Below, one piece after another: positions 1 through 6,121 of a DNA stretch of 6,262 nucleotides (position 1 is its first letter; the number at the start of each line of letters is the position of its first letter). Source of the stretch: Sphingomonadales bacterium (GTDB taxonomy: Bacteria; Pseudomonadota; Alphaproteobacteria; Sphingomonadales; Sphingomonadaceae); assembly GCA_027489295.1 (NCBI GenBank), contig JAIYAA010000026.1:1-6262 (forward strand), written 5' to 3'. The notes under the pieces were generated by a model that was not told where the DNA came from, did not search any database, and saw only the letters and a list, made by a program, of their open reading frames with translations. The translations under genes were made by a program, and so were the position numbers.

Positions 1-39
1 AGCGCTGCTGCCCTGGCCGTCGTCGTCTGCCTCGCTCAT
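1..39 (-). CDS. 5' end of a CDS running off the left edge (product unknown)
   Basis: Reading leftwards, an ATG at 39-37 opens a frame that stays open to the window edge and gives 13 residues, MSEADDDGQGSSA. A GGGAG Shine-Dalgarno sits 5 bases upstream (positions 45-49), which is why this start is believable despite the short visible length. The acidic, serine/glycine-rich N-terminus looks disordered. Short acidic leaders of this kind occur in some insertion-sequence accessory proteins such as IS66-type TnpA, but 13 residues cannot establish that, and I found no convincing terminal inverted repeat upstream. It is transcribed away from nothing visible and in the same direction as the dehydrogenase at 275-1318, about 235 bases downstream of that gene's stop. 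Confidence 0.45.
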   Translation of the reverse strand, partial: MSEADDDGQGSSA

Positions 40-274
40 TTCACTCCCATGCGCCCTTATGCCCCGGGAAAACGGGCTAGCGTTAAACCGCTGGCACTTC
101 TAATGAAAAGAATGGGACATCCTTCCGACATAAAGGAGGCAGATGCCCTGCCGGCGCGGCCGGCGATGCCGAAAGATTTAGCCGCTACGGCGCACAAGGC
201 CGCGTGTAGCCGGCACACTCGAACTCCTTGCGCGCGTCGGCCGGACTGCAGAGGGCATCGTCTTCATGACGTCA

Positions 275-1318
275 TCAACGCGGCGTCGAACCCGCAAATT
301 CGCCCTGCACTCGGTTTTTGCGCCTGCGAGCAATTCCGATCAACGCCCCCAAGCTCATTGCTGTAAGAACGCATGTCAGGATTGGCCGTTTCTGCGCTTC
401 TAGAGCGATACTCGAGCGGCGCACATGCACGCGCTGAGAGCCATGGACGTGACCATCAGATCGCGGCACGTACAGGTTATCACGCCGCTTCCCTCGACCC
501 GGATCGCCAGGTTTCTGTTGCATGCGGGTGCCACCGGCCTCCATGACCATGTCTGTCAAACGCGGTGCGATCTGCCCGATAAGGGAGCTGAGGACACCGC
601 CGCCGCCCACATACAGCTCGCGCCGTGGCGTGTGGCATGCAAACAGCACCGCGTCCGCTACCAGCGCTGGATCGTACAGCGGCGGCGGCAAGCGCGGCGG
701 CTCAGCCATGAAGTTCCGGGCGTGCTCTGCATAAGGCGTGTCGATCGCACCTGGCTTGATCAACGTGACCGAGATACCTGAGTGATCCCGTTCAAGCTCC
801 ATTCGAAGTGTGTCTGTCAGCGCCTGCACTGCATGCTTGGTTGCGGAGTACGGCCCTTGCTGAATGATCGCGCGGTCGCCTAGGATAGACCCCAGATTGA
901 TGATGGCGCCGCCGCCGCGCTCACGTAAGTGTCGTGCAGCGACCAAGCAGCCGTTGAGCGTGCCGAAGTAGTTGACATCGAAGGTTCGCCGGTGATCTGC
1001 TACCGGTACCTGTTCAACGGTCCCGTAGGTCGCCGCTGCTGCATTGTTCACCCAGCTGTCAAAGCCGCCGAAACGATCGACGGCCACTTGCGCAATATGC
1101 TCAACCGCCCGCAGGTCCGAAACATCCGCGGCCACAATCTCAACGCGCGCGCCTTCCGCCTGGAGCTCGGCTCGTATTCGTTCCAAAGCCTCCTGGTTGC
1201 GTGCGGCCAAAACAACCGCGGCGCCCCTGCGTACGGCCGCTTTAGCTGTTGCGAGCCCGTTTCCGCTGCTCGCACCAGTGATGACAACTATCTGCTCATT
1301 CAAGGCTTTCAGCTTCAT
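275..1318 (-). CDS. SDR family NAD(P)-dependent oxidoreductase with C-terminal hydrophobic segment
   Basis: This 347-residue protein is a classical short-chain dehydrogenase/reductase, which transfers hydride between NAD(P)(H) and an alcohol or carbonyl; its substrate cannot be told from sequence. The Rossmann nucleotide motif is TGASSGNG at residues 14-21, with Asn in place of the usual Ile of GIG. NNAA lies at 91-94, and the catalytic set is N116, S144, Y157 and K161 (YSATK). The post-active-site loop KPGAIDTPY is at 188-196. The classical domain ends near residue 250. The remaining ~95 residues are a basic linker and a hydrophobic stretch at about 312-330 (PILTCVLTAMSLGALIGIA) followed by RRRKNR, resembling a single membrane anchor. 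I chose the ATG at 1318 because it begins just before the first beta strand. The open frame reaches 1405 but adds a non-homologous Arg/Ser-rich leader. No strong ribosome site is visible. The next gene upstream ends 93 bases away on the same strand, so co-transcription is possible. Confidence 0.9.
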   Translation of the reverse strand: MKLKALNEQIVVITGASSGNGLATAKAAVRRGAAVVLAARNQEALERIRAELQAEGARVEIVAADVSDLRAVEHIAQVAVDRFGGFDSWVNNAAAATYGTVEQVPVADHRRTFDVNYFGTLNGCLVAARHLRERGGGAIINLGSILGDRAIIQQGPYSATKHAVQALTDTLRMELERDHSGISVTLIKPGAIDTPYAEHARNFMAEPPRLPPPLYDPALVADAVLFACHTPRRELYVGGGGVLSSLIGQIAPRLTDMVMEAGGTRMQQKPGDPGRGKRRDNLYVPRSDGHVHGSQRVHVRRSSIALEAQKRPILTCVLTAMSLGALIGIARRRKNRVQGEFAGSTPR

Positions 1319-1411
1319 GGTGCTGGAGAGCGCTCCGCACCGGCTGCAGTTCCCCGTCAGGTAACGCCGCGATGAAGTGCGCCGCAGCTTGCCTGCCACC
1401 AGCAACCACGA

Positions 1412-2026
1412 TCACGATGGGCGACGCAGGCCACGCTCGACCAGTTCACCGTCTATGCTTTTGATGATAGTTGCCTGTCCCAAAAGATGCACCTTGTCGC
1501 GGACGGCCTCATCAAGGAGGTCCCGCAAGCGCCTTGCGCTTCGAAGTCGCCCGGCTTGAAGATCGCCTGCAACCGGCCCTTCAATCCAGCGAAGTGGATG
1601 CCCTGCACGTGCCGCCAAATGCCCCTCCGCACCGCTGCGGCCGTTCGGTACGATCAGCGCACGCCCTCTTACGGGAGACCAAAGCTCGCAAGAGCCATGA
1701 AATCGAACATGGCCGTCGACATGGCGGAAGACCTCGATCGCGACAGGCTCTCCCCGCGCATCGTTAACGTCAAACGCGACACGAATGCAGTCCCGACCAT
1801 CGATGCCCACTGCCTGACCCAAGAGCGACGAAACACCATCCGGCGTGCGGAAGCCAGCCGAGATCGCGCAGCCTTCTTCCCCCAGATCGTCCGGCAGCCG
1901 GCCCGTCAGCAACCTCGAATATGCTACCAGGTAGTGGACCATGTTCGCCTGCGCGAGGGCATCAGACGCTGCCAGCGCCTCCAGCTCGTTGCGAGCAGCG
2001 CGCATACTTTGCAACTTATCCAGCAC
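1412..2026 (-). CDS. Hypothetical protein of 204 aa, possibly in an operon with the SDR
   Basis: I do not recognise this family. The frame starts with GTG at 2026-2024, with AAGGG about 8 bases upstream; an in-frame ATG at 2005 is the alternative start. The N-terminal ~30 residues are predicted helical and Ala/Leu-rich. Residues about 45-115 look like a compact alpha/beta region with alternating hydrophobic strands (for example CIRVAFDV, AIEVFRHV). The C-terminal ~80 residues are Arg/Ala/Leu-rich, and codon use looks looser there. There is no signal peptide or clear membrane segment. The overlapping plus-strand frames give Cys/Arg/Pro-rich products typical of antisense shadows, which supports this strand. 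It sits 93 bases upstream of the SDR start and 73 bases downstream of the S1 stop, all on the minus strand. A frameshift separating a conserved N-terminal half from an altered C-terminus cannot be excluded. Confidence 0.6.
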   Translation of the reverse strand: MLDKLQSMRAARNELEALAASDALAQANMVHYLVAYSRLLTGRLPDDLGEEGCAISAGFRTPDGVSSLLGQAVGIDGRDCIRVAFDVNDARGEPVAIEVFRHVDGHVRFHGSCELWSPVRGRALIVPNGRSGAEGHLAARAGHPLRWIEGPVAGDLQAGRLRSARRLRDLLDEAVRDKVHLLGQATIIKSIDGELVERGLRRPS

Positions 2027-2099
2027 TTCTCAAGCCCTTCCGCTTATGGACTGCTGCGAGTCGCCCCAGTTTGAGCCAATATTGCATCGAACACTTCCC

Positions 2100-2558
2100 T
2101 TAGGGAGCAAGCCTTCTTAGATCCCGCGCAGAACTTATAGTGCCTTGCGGGGTCTTTATCTCGTCATCCTTTAATATGACGAATGTTACGGAGGGCACCT
2201 GCGACGCCAGCCTAAGAAGCTCGTCACGAGCGTTTCTAAGAACCACTGGGCCATTTAGATTCTGAAGATGATTATAAAGTAAGGTTGAATACACCCCGAT
2301 CACGATGGAGTCCGCCCTCCTCGCAATCGCGTCCGTAAGAGCGCATTTGACCGACCGATATACCGCTTGATGATTTGTACCGAGTACAGGGCGGTGCCGT
2401 TTGAACCTAAGCCCGTCATGCCTGATAATCTTCATGTATCCAGGATTCGGTGCGCTAATGCCATCGCAGAGCTCTTGCAAATGAACACCTGATCCGGTCG
2501 GCAGTACAAGAGGTTCAGGCCACTTATATCTATTTTGCGCAGATATTTTCGCAAACAT
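2100..2558 (-). CDS. S1: RNase H-fold-like protein with degenerate active site (cassette 1, small gene)
   Basis: This 152-aa protein has the size of a minimal RNase HI. What I see is strand 1 ending in ELCDG with NPG (residues 29-40), a second strand MKIIRHDG (42-49), then GTNHQAVYRSVKCAL (60-74) matching the TNNxxExxA helix A, strand 4 SIVIGVY (84-90), a further helix near 110-119, strand 5 VTFVILK (124-130) and a final helix SARDLRRLAP (143-152). Against E. coli RNase HI, D32 matches catalytic D10, but the positions of E48, D70 and D134 appear to hold Val66, Tyr90 and a non-acidic residue, so cleavage is unlikely. The role is probably nucleic-acid or protein binding (inference). The ATG is preceded by GGAGG with a 5-base spacer (2564-2568). 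The gene is divergent from P1 across 210 bases. It is paralogous to S2 at 4255-4704: 41 of 69 residues are identical over residues 22-90 by hand count. GC is about 48% in the first three 60-base rows of the gene (86 of 180), below a sampled dehydrogenase row (39 of 60). Confidence 0.85.
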   Translation of the reverse strand: MFAKISAQNRYKWPEPLVLPTGSGVHLQELCDGISAPNPGYMKIIRHDGLRFKRHRPVLGTNHQAVYRSVKCALTDAIARRADSIVIGVYSTLLYNHLQNLNGPVVLRNARDELLRLASQVPSVTFVILKDDEIKTPQGTISSARDLRRLAP

Positions 2559-2768
2559 GCAGGCCTCCGCAGTGTTTCCTGAACGCTACGCGCGCATTAT
2601 TGAATCAAGCGTTAGCGCTCCAGGTCGCTGCGGGAACAATCGACAGACCTCAGCCAGCATGCTCGCGAACCTTTCGAGGCGCACGGCCGCAGACGCGCCG
2701 TAAAATCAGACCCTGTGCAACCAGCAAGCGTCCGTCTCGTGAGGAATCCCTTGGATGAGGAAAATTGC
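2559..2768. promoter_or_regulatory. Divergent intergenic region of cassette 1
   Basis: The 210 bases between the start codons of S1 (minus) and P1 (plus) must hold the promoters for both, unless P1 or S1 is read from elsewhere. The Shine-Dalgarno sites are clear: GGAGG for S1 (2564-2568, minus strand) and GAGG for P1 (2757-2760). A small inverted repeat of aacgct (2582-2587) and agcgtt (2608-2613) lies close to S1 and could be an operator. TAAAAT at 2701-2706 resembles a -10 box on the plus strand, but I see no matching -35 box. Promoter positions are therefore not assigned. Confidence 0.4.
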
Positions 2769-3659
2769 ATGACAGTAGTAAATTTTAATCTTAACGACCC
2801 CTGCCATTCCGAGTTACGCGAGGCGGCCCATCGCCTGAAACGTGCCGTTGAGCAACGGCTTGGCGATTGTGGTGTTCGCTTCAAGAGCCTTCGCGCGAAC
2901 AGGATCGGGAACGATCGACACATCATGGTGTGGATTGAGTTCCTCGGGTTTCAAGACTCGCTGGCACGGTGCGGCGTTACGGTGTCCGGTCACCTCATGA
3001 AAGGGGGGAGTCTCGGTAAATTTATTCGGAATAGCCTGAGGCTGTTCGAAGACCGGCTAGCAGAACAGGTAGAGCGCGGCCGCATCGCGAAAGAAGCAGG
3101 CATCCACCGACCGCTACAAGGTAGAGATTTGACACGATTGAGCCATCGCTGGGTAGACAGGGACGCGCTAGACATCGTCATTCGGCGTCATGGATCACCG
3201 GAAGCAGCCCTGCGGTGGATCGAGGAGCAAATGCCACACGCTGTGCACAGGAAGCATCTGGTGAACGTGACGGGTCAAGCGCTCCCCAGCAAATCAAAGC
3301 GGCCGCCGGTCTTCATTGACTTGAATGGCTTGCAAATCAATTTTACCTTCAATCTCGGAAGCGATAAATTCATCGATGTCGAACGCAGCGTGAAAAATTC
3401 GCGCCATGACAGCCAACCACCTCGATACACTTGGACCGGCGACACTATCAAGATGTTCGTGTGTCTTCCCATCTCAGTCTCCTCGTCGATGGTGGGTAAG
3501 ACTGTAGGCGAAATTATCGAGGGAACTCCAATCAGTAACCGGAGGATTCTAGACGTTCAAAGCTTTGATGATGACGCTTCAGATTCGAGGATCGATCTTA
3601 AGATCGAATCGAACCTGGTTAAGTTGGCCGACGTGCTGCCGATTGTGCCGGGACGCTAA
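2769..3659 (+). CDS. P1: uncharacterised 296-aa partner protein (cassette 1, large gene)
   Basis: I recognise no known family. The protein is soluble-looking, with no signal peptide or membrane helix. Its N-terminal third (1-80) alternates strands and helices. Residues about 83-115 are a charged helical stretch containing LAEQVER. The central block 97-203 is the most conserved part and includes HRPLQG, RLSH, QMPHAV, VNVTGQA and the basic KSKRP (175-179), followed by strands FIDL and INFTFNL. A C-terminal block has VGEIIEGTPI..R.IL (246-261). P2 aligns without a gap over residues 1-203. The start at the ATG at 2769 has GAGG 8 bases upstream and coincides with the P2 start in alignment; the frame extends to 2715 without support. 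The gene is divergent from S1, so the two probably share regulation. KSKRP and the RNase H-like partner hint at nucleic-acid contact, but that is inference. Confidence 0.87.
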   Translation: MTVVNFNLNDPCHSELREAAHRLKRAVEQRLGDCGVRFKSLRANRIGNDRHIMVWIEFLGFQDSLARCGVTVSGHLMKGGSLGKFIRNSLRLFEDRLAEQVERGRIAKEAGIHRPLQGRDLTRLSHRWVDRDALDIVIRRHGSPEAALRWIEEQMPHAVHRKHLVNVTGQALPSKSKRPPVFIDLNGLQINFTFNLGSDKFIDVERSVKNSRHDSQPPRYTWTGDTIKMFVCLPISVSSSMVGKTVGEIIEGTPISNRRILDVQSFDDDASDSRIDLKIESNLVKLADVLPIVPGR

Positions 3660-3815
3660 ACTTGGTGTAGCCGCGATGTCCTCACTCTGCTGGATTATCC
3701 TACCGCCGACACACAATCCCTACCTCAGAAAATACGAACAGGTCAGGAAGCTTAGGGAATATTTTGCCCTCAATTCGCTTGCATGATGAGGTGAAGGTAC
3801 CCCCTAAATCGCGCA

Positions 3816-3835
3816 GCTGTGCTGTGCTGTGCTGT
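3816..3835. repeat. Pentanucleotide tandem repeat (GCTGT)x4
   Basis: Four exact head-to-tail copies of GCTGT are followed by a degenerate continuation (GGTGT, GGCTGT) to about 3846. Such short repeats are prone to slippage. No confident gene covers it, so there is no clear phase-variation target. It lies about 155 bases after the P1 stop. Confidence 0.85.
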
Positions 3836-4021
3836 GGTGTGGCTGTGGATGCAATCAATCGCTGGCGAGAAGCTGATCAATTGCGAACACGGCATGTGCC
3901 TCGACCTTCGATTGCCCTGGCCAGATCGTTTCGTGGAAAGCCGCAAGCGCTGGCCTGCTGGGCCACCAATTAGCCGATGCGCCGCCCCTCCGTTCAAGGG
4001 ATGACCTTCATCACCCTATTC

Positions 4022-4056
4022 CGTGGCCTCCTTCTGGACTTCAGAAGGAGGCCACG
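4022..4056. repeat. Perfect inverted repeat, 15-bp arms with 5-base loop
   Basis: The left arm CGTGGCCTCCTTCTG (4022-4036) is exactly complementary to the right arm 4042-4056, with loop GACTT. The stem would be very stable in RNA or cruciform DNA. No T-run follows it on the plus strand (TCAGAGTAGC) or on the minus strand, so it is not a canonical intrinsic terminator. It lies about 360 bases past the P1 stop and 200 bases past the S2 stop, between two convergent genes. It could act as a bidirectional transcription block, a protein binding site, an RNA end or a mobile-element remnant. Confidence 0.85.
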
Positions 4057-4254
4057 TCAGAGTAGCACATCGGCGGCTGCGTCGCGCTCGACAACAAGCG
4101 GCCCGCCTGGCGCCTGCGTCTGTAGCGCGTGCGCCGATTTCTTGCACGGCAACACCGACGCCGGGACCGACCTTACCGCTCCATAAGACAGTTTAAAACT
4201 TCAATACGGCTCGCCGCTTGTAGATCGGAATGGCACTACGGCTATACTCTTCAC

Positions 4255-4704
4255 CTACGGCGCCAGTCGCCTCAGTTCATGCGCATTCGTTACCACACCC
4301 TGCGGCAGTACCAATGGCTCTTCGATCAGAATCATTTTCATACTTGGCAACTTCTTCGCTCGTTGCATTATTTCCTCGTAGAAATTCCTTAACTTGAAAA
4401 CCTTGCCCTCGCTGAATTGCTCGAAAATGTTCTTTGGATATACGCCGATTTCCACATAGTCAGCTCTAGCCAACACAGCATCATCCAAAGCCGCCTTAAC
4501 AGCTGCATAGACTGCTCGATGGTTAGTACCGGCTACTTGCGGCTGTTTGATGAACTGGGTGCCGTCGTGTCGAATAACTTTCATTAGCCCCGGATTGGGC
4601 GTGCTCATCCCATCGCAAATTTCCTGAACGGCGATGCCGGTGCCATAGGGATCTACTTTTCGCTCGAGAGACACAAACTCGATGCCTTTGATTTTGATGG
4701 ACAT
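4255..4704 (-). CDS. S2: RNase H-fold-like protein with degenerate active site (cassette 2, small gene)
   Basis: This 149-aa paralogue of S1 has the same motif order: EICDG with NPG (28-39), MKVIRHDG (41-48), GTNHRAVYAAVKAAL (59-73), VEIGVY (84-89), a helix about 108-118, strand MKMILIE (122-128) and the closing helix AHELRRLAP (141-149). The helix A phrase resembles the RNase HI TNNxxE signature, with Val65 in the catalytic Glu position. Tyr89 stands at the expected second Asp, and His142 falls where the last Asp of NExxDEL would be. Only D31 of the four acids remains. The last six residues, LRRLAP, are identical in S1. The ATG at 4704 has AAAGGG with a 5-base spacer. It is divergent from P2 across 365 bases. 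An active metal-dependent nuclease is unlikely; binding to DNA/RNA hybrids, to RNA or to the P partner is the natural guess. Confidence 0.86.
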   Translation of the reverse strand: MSIKIKGIEFVSLERKVDPYGTGIAVQEICDGMSTPNPGLMKVIRHDGTQFIKQPQVAGTNHRAVYAAVKAALDDAVLARADYVEIGVYPKNIFEQFSEGKVFKLRNFYEEIMQRAKKLPSMKMILIEEPLVLPQGVVTNAHELRRLAP

Positions 4705-5069
4705 GTCAGCCCTTTGAGGTTGCAGCGGCCCCGCCTACCCGCGCAAACGTTACGAAGGTGCTTATCAAGCTCCATTGTTGCTTCCGCCGCGCGACCTTCT
4801 TCGACAGCAAATGCGTGGGGGCAGCGGACAAGGTGCACAAGAAACTAATCATCCCGCACAGAAACACTGCGCGTGATTAAAGCCGATGAGCAATGCCACC
4901 ATACTCGCGCGACCATCAACCGCGCGCGTATTGCCATATGTGGCAACACCCACAGCACACTTTATTGCATTAAATCATCCAGCACCAGCCGGTACGGTCG
5001 TTGGCTGAACCTGCGATATCGATAATTCTTAGGAATTGTCTTCGTCGTGTATTTGCTAGTGGAAAAGTT
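4705..5069. promoter_or_regulatory. Divergent intergenic region of cassette 2
   Basis: The 365 bases between S2 and P2 carry no convincing gene; a minus frame at 4653-4838 overlaps S2 and is a shadow. The region turns AT-rich towards P2 (about 4955-5070), consistent with promoter sequence. Two dyads stand out: TTGCCA-TATG-TGGCAA at 4931-4946 and AATTC-TTAG-GAATT at 5024-5037. The P2 ribosome site is a weak GGAA at 5061-5064. No -35/-10 pair with good spacing could be assigned on either strand. Confidence 0.45.
4931..4946. promoter_or_regulatory. Operator-like dyad TTGCCA-N4-TGGCAA
   Basis: Two exact 6-bp inverted arms are separated by TATG, giving the one-turn geometry typical of a dimeric helix-turn-helix regulator site. 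It lies 123 bases before the P2 start and 226 bases before the S2 start. No regulator gene is present in the window. Nothing equivalent was seen in the cassette 1 spacer, so it may be cassette-specific or chance. Confidence 0.3.
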
Positions 5070-5978
5070 ATGGAATTCATCAATTTAGATCTAGAAGATC
5101 CAGTCAATCACGTTGTGCGCAATGCGACATTCGCCTTTCGAGACGCCGTACAGGAAAGATTGCGGGGCTGCGACGTTCGCATCACCGCCGACCGCGCCGT
5201 GCGTGTTGTTGGCGAGCCTCACATCGACATCTGGTTGAAGGTGGTTGGCTGGGGAGAATCTCTCGCCCGTCAGTATTCGAGTGTGACTGCAACGTTCCTT
5301 GAGGATATGGATATCGAAGACTTTGTCGCATTTTGGCTCGATATGAATTTACTTCGCCTCTCGGAACAGGTCGAAAGAAGCCGCATGGCGCAGCTAGAGG
5401 GCATCGCCAGACCACTTCGCGGTCTGGAACTTGGACGTACGTCGCACCTGTCGATGGACAAAACTGCGCTTCAAATCCTGACCAATCGCAAAGGGTCCAT
5501 CGAAGATGTCCGGCGGTGGGTCCACGCTCAGATGCCAGCGGCCGTACTCGACAGGTACGGTGTGAATATTACCGGAAAAGCCTTCCCAACCAAATCAAAG
5601 CGACCGGACCTCTTCATTCGCCTGGAGGACCGGTCAATCAAGGTGGCATTTGATCTAAATACCATGGAAATGATCGATCCGAGCAAAGCGAGCAACGCTT
5701 TTTGGACATTAAAACGCTCGAACGGAAAGCATCATGCCATGTGGATGGATGATAAGATCTTCTTATACGGATCCCTTCCCGAGATTGCTATATCGGCATT
5801 CGCCAACAGGTATGTGGGAGAGGTCATTCCTGATACCCCAATCGGACACCGCAAAATCCTCCGCGCAAAAACCACAGGTTCCCCCTATGGGCAAGACTTC
5901 ACTCTGATCATGAAGCATGATCGTCAGAAGCTGCACGATCCCGTTCCTGACCGAACGTGCCTGCCGCTCGCCGCCTGA
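5070..5978 (+). CDS. P2: uncharacterised 302-aa partner protein (cassette 2, large gene)
   Basis: This is a paralogue of P1 and, like it, of unrecognised family. Shared landmarks in order are the start MEFINLDLEDP matching MTVVNFNLNDP, ESLAR (63-67), LSEQVERSRMA (97-107), GIARPLRG (111-118), RTSH (123-126), RWVHAQMPAAV (149-159), VNITGKAFPTKSKRP (165-179), FIRL (182-185), AFDL (193-196), ID (202-203), then VGEVIPDTPIGHRKIL (249-264). The alignment is gap-free to residue 203; P2 then has three extra residues, and the last ~35 residues diverge. No signal peptide, membrane segment or known catalytic triad is visible. The start at the ATG at 5070 is chosen by alignment with P1 and a weak GGAA 5 bases upstream. 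The frame reaches a TTG at 5001, which would add an unmatched leader. It is divergent from S2, repeating the cassette 1 architecture. Confidence 0.87.
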   Translation: MEFINLDLEDPVNHVVRNATFAFRDAVQERLRGCDVRITADRAVRVVGEPHIDIWLKVVGWGESLARQYSSVTATFLEDMDIEDFVAFWLDMNLLRLSEQVERSRMAQLEGIARPLRGLELGRTSHLSMDKTALQILTNRKGSIEDVRRWVHAQMPAAVLDRYGVNITGKAFPTKSKRPDLFIRLEDRSIKVAFDLNTMEMIDPSKASNAFWTLKRSNGKHHAMWMDDKIFLYGSLPEIAISAFANRYVGEVIPDTPIGHRKILRAKTTGSPYGQDFTLIMKHDRQKLHDPVPDRTCLPLAA

Positions 5979-6037
5979 CGGCGCACGGTGCTCCGTGGCG
6001 AGTACGCCAGATCCGCCAATGATAGCGTGGGACTTTC

Positions 6038-6071
6038 GCTATGCTCCGCTGGGTGACCATTGGAGCATAGC
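6038..6071. repeat. Inverted repeat, 10-bp arms with 14-base loop
   Basis: GCTATGCTCC at 6038-6047 is exactly complementary to GGAGCATAGC at 6062-6071. It lies 60 bases after the P2 stop on the same strand, so it could help end or protect the P2 transcript. No T-run follows, so it is not a standard rho-independent terminator. Confidence 0.6.
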
Positions 6072-6121
6072 CAGTCGAACTACCTTGGGGCAGCTCCGAA
6101 GCTACCATAGGAGGAGCAGGG

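Larger units (their letters stand above)
3660..4254. other. Gene-poor convergent spacer between cassettes 1 and 2
   Basis: These 595 bases separate the stop of P1 (plus) from the stop of S2 (minus). Several short overlapping frames exist on both strands, but none has a convincing ribosome site, a domain-like composition or similarity to its neighbours. One frame near 3850-4004 is the least unlikely remnant of a gene. The stretch contains a four-copy GCTGT repeat and a perfect 15-bp stem hairpin, listed separately. No terminator with a T-run was seen for either P1 or S2, and I see no insertion-sequence ends. Confidence 0.6.

Noticed and set aside
929..1375. Plus-strand frames of 100-150 codons within the dehydrogenase
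   Set aside because: The dehydrogenase on the minus strand has every family motif; these frames only reflect GC-rich antisense openness.
1319..1405. N-terminal extension of the dehydrogenase to 1405
   Set aside because: The added 29 residues are Arg/Ser/Cys-rich, and the SDR fold normally starts just before the TGASSG strand, as it does from the ATG at 1318.
1487..2074. 195-codon plus-strand open frame opposite the 204-aa hypothetical gene
   Set aside because: Its product is rich in Cys, Arg, Gln and Pro with no domain-like pattern, while the minus-strand frame gives a balanced protein with a ribosome site. Treated as antisense shadow.
2715..2768. N-terminal extension of P1 upstream of the ATG at 2769
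   Set aside because: P2 aligns exactly from the ATG at 2769, and a GAGG site precedes that ATG.
4022..4056. Calling the 15-bp hairpin an intrinsic terminator
   Set aside because: No T-run follows the stem on either strand, and it is more than 190 bases from both neighbouring stops.
3764..4186. Overlapping small frames on both strands in the convergent spacer
   Set aside because: No good ribosome sites, no similarity to neighbours, and the composition looks non-coding. One frame near 3850-4004 could be a remnant, but I cannot support it.
5001..5069. N-terminal extension of P2 from a TTG at 5001
   Set aside because: The extension has no counterpart in P1 and would remove the promoter region; the ATG at 5070 aligns with the P1 start.
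5333..5653. Plus-strand frame within P2
   Set aside because: It overlaps the most conserved part of P2 in another frame and has no supporting start site.
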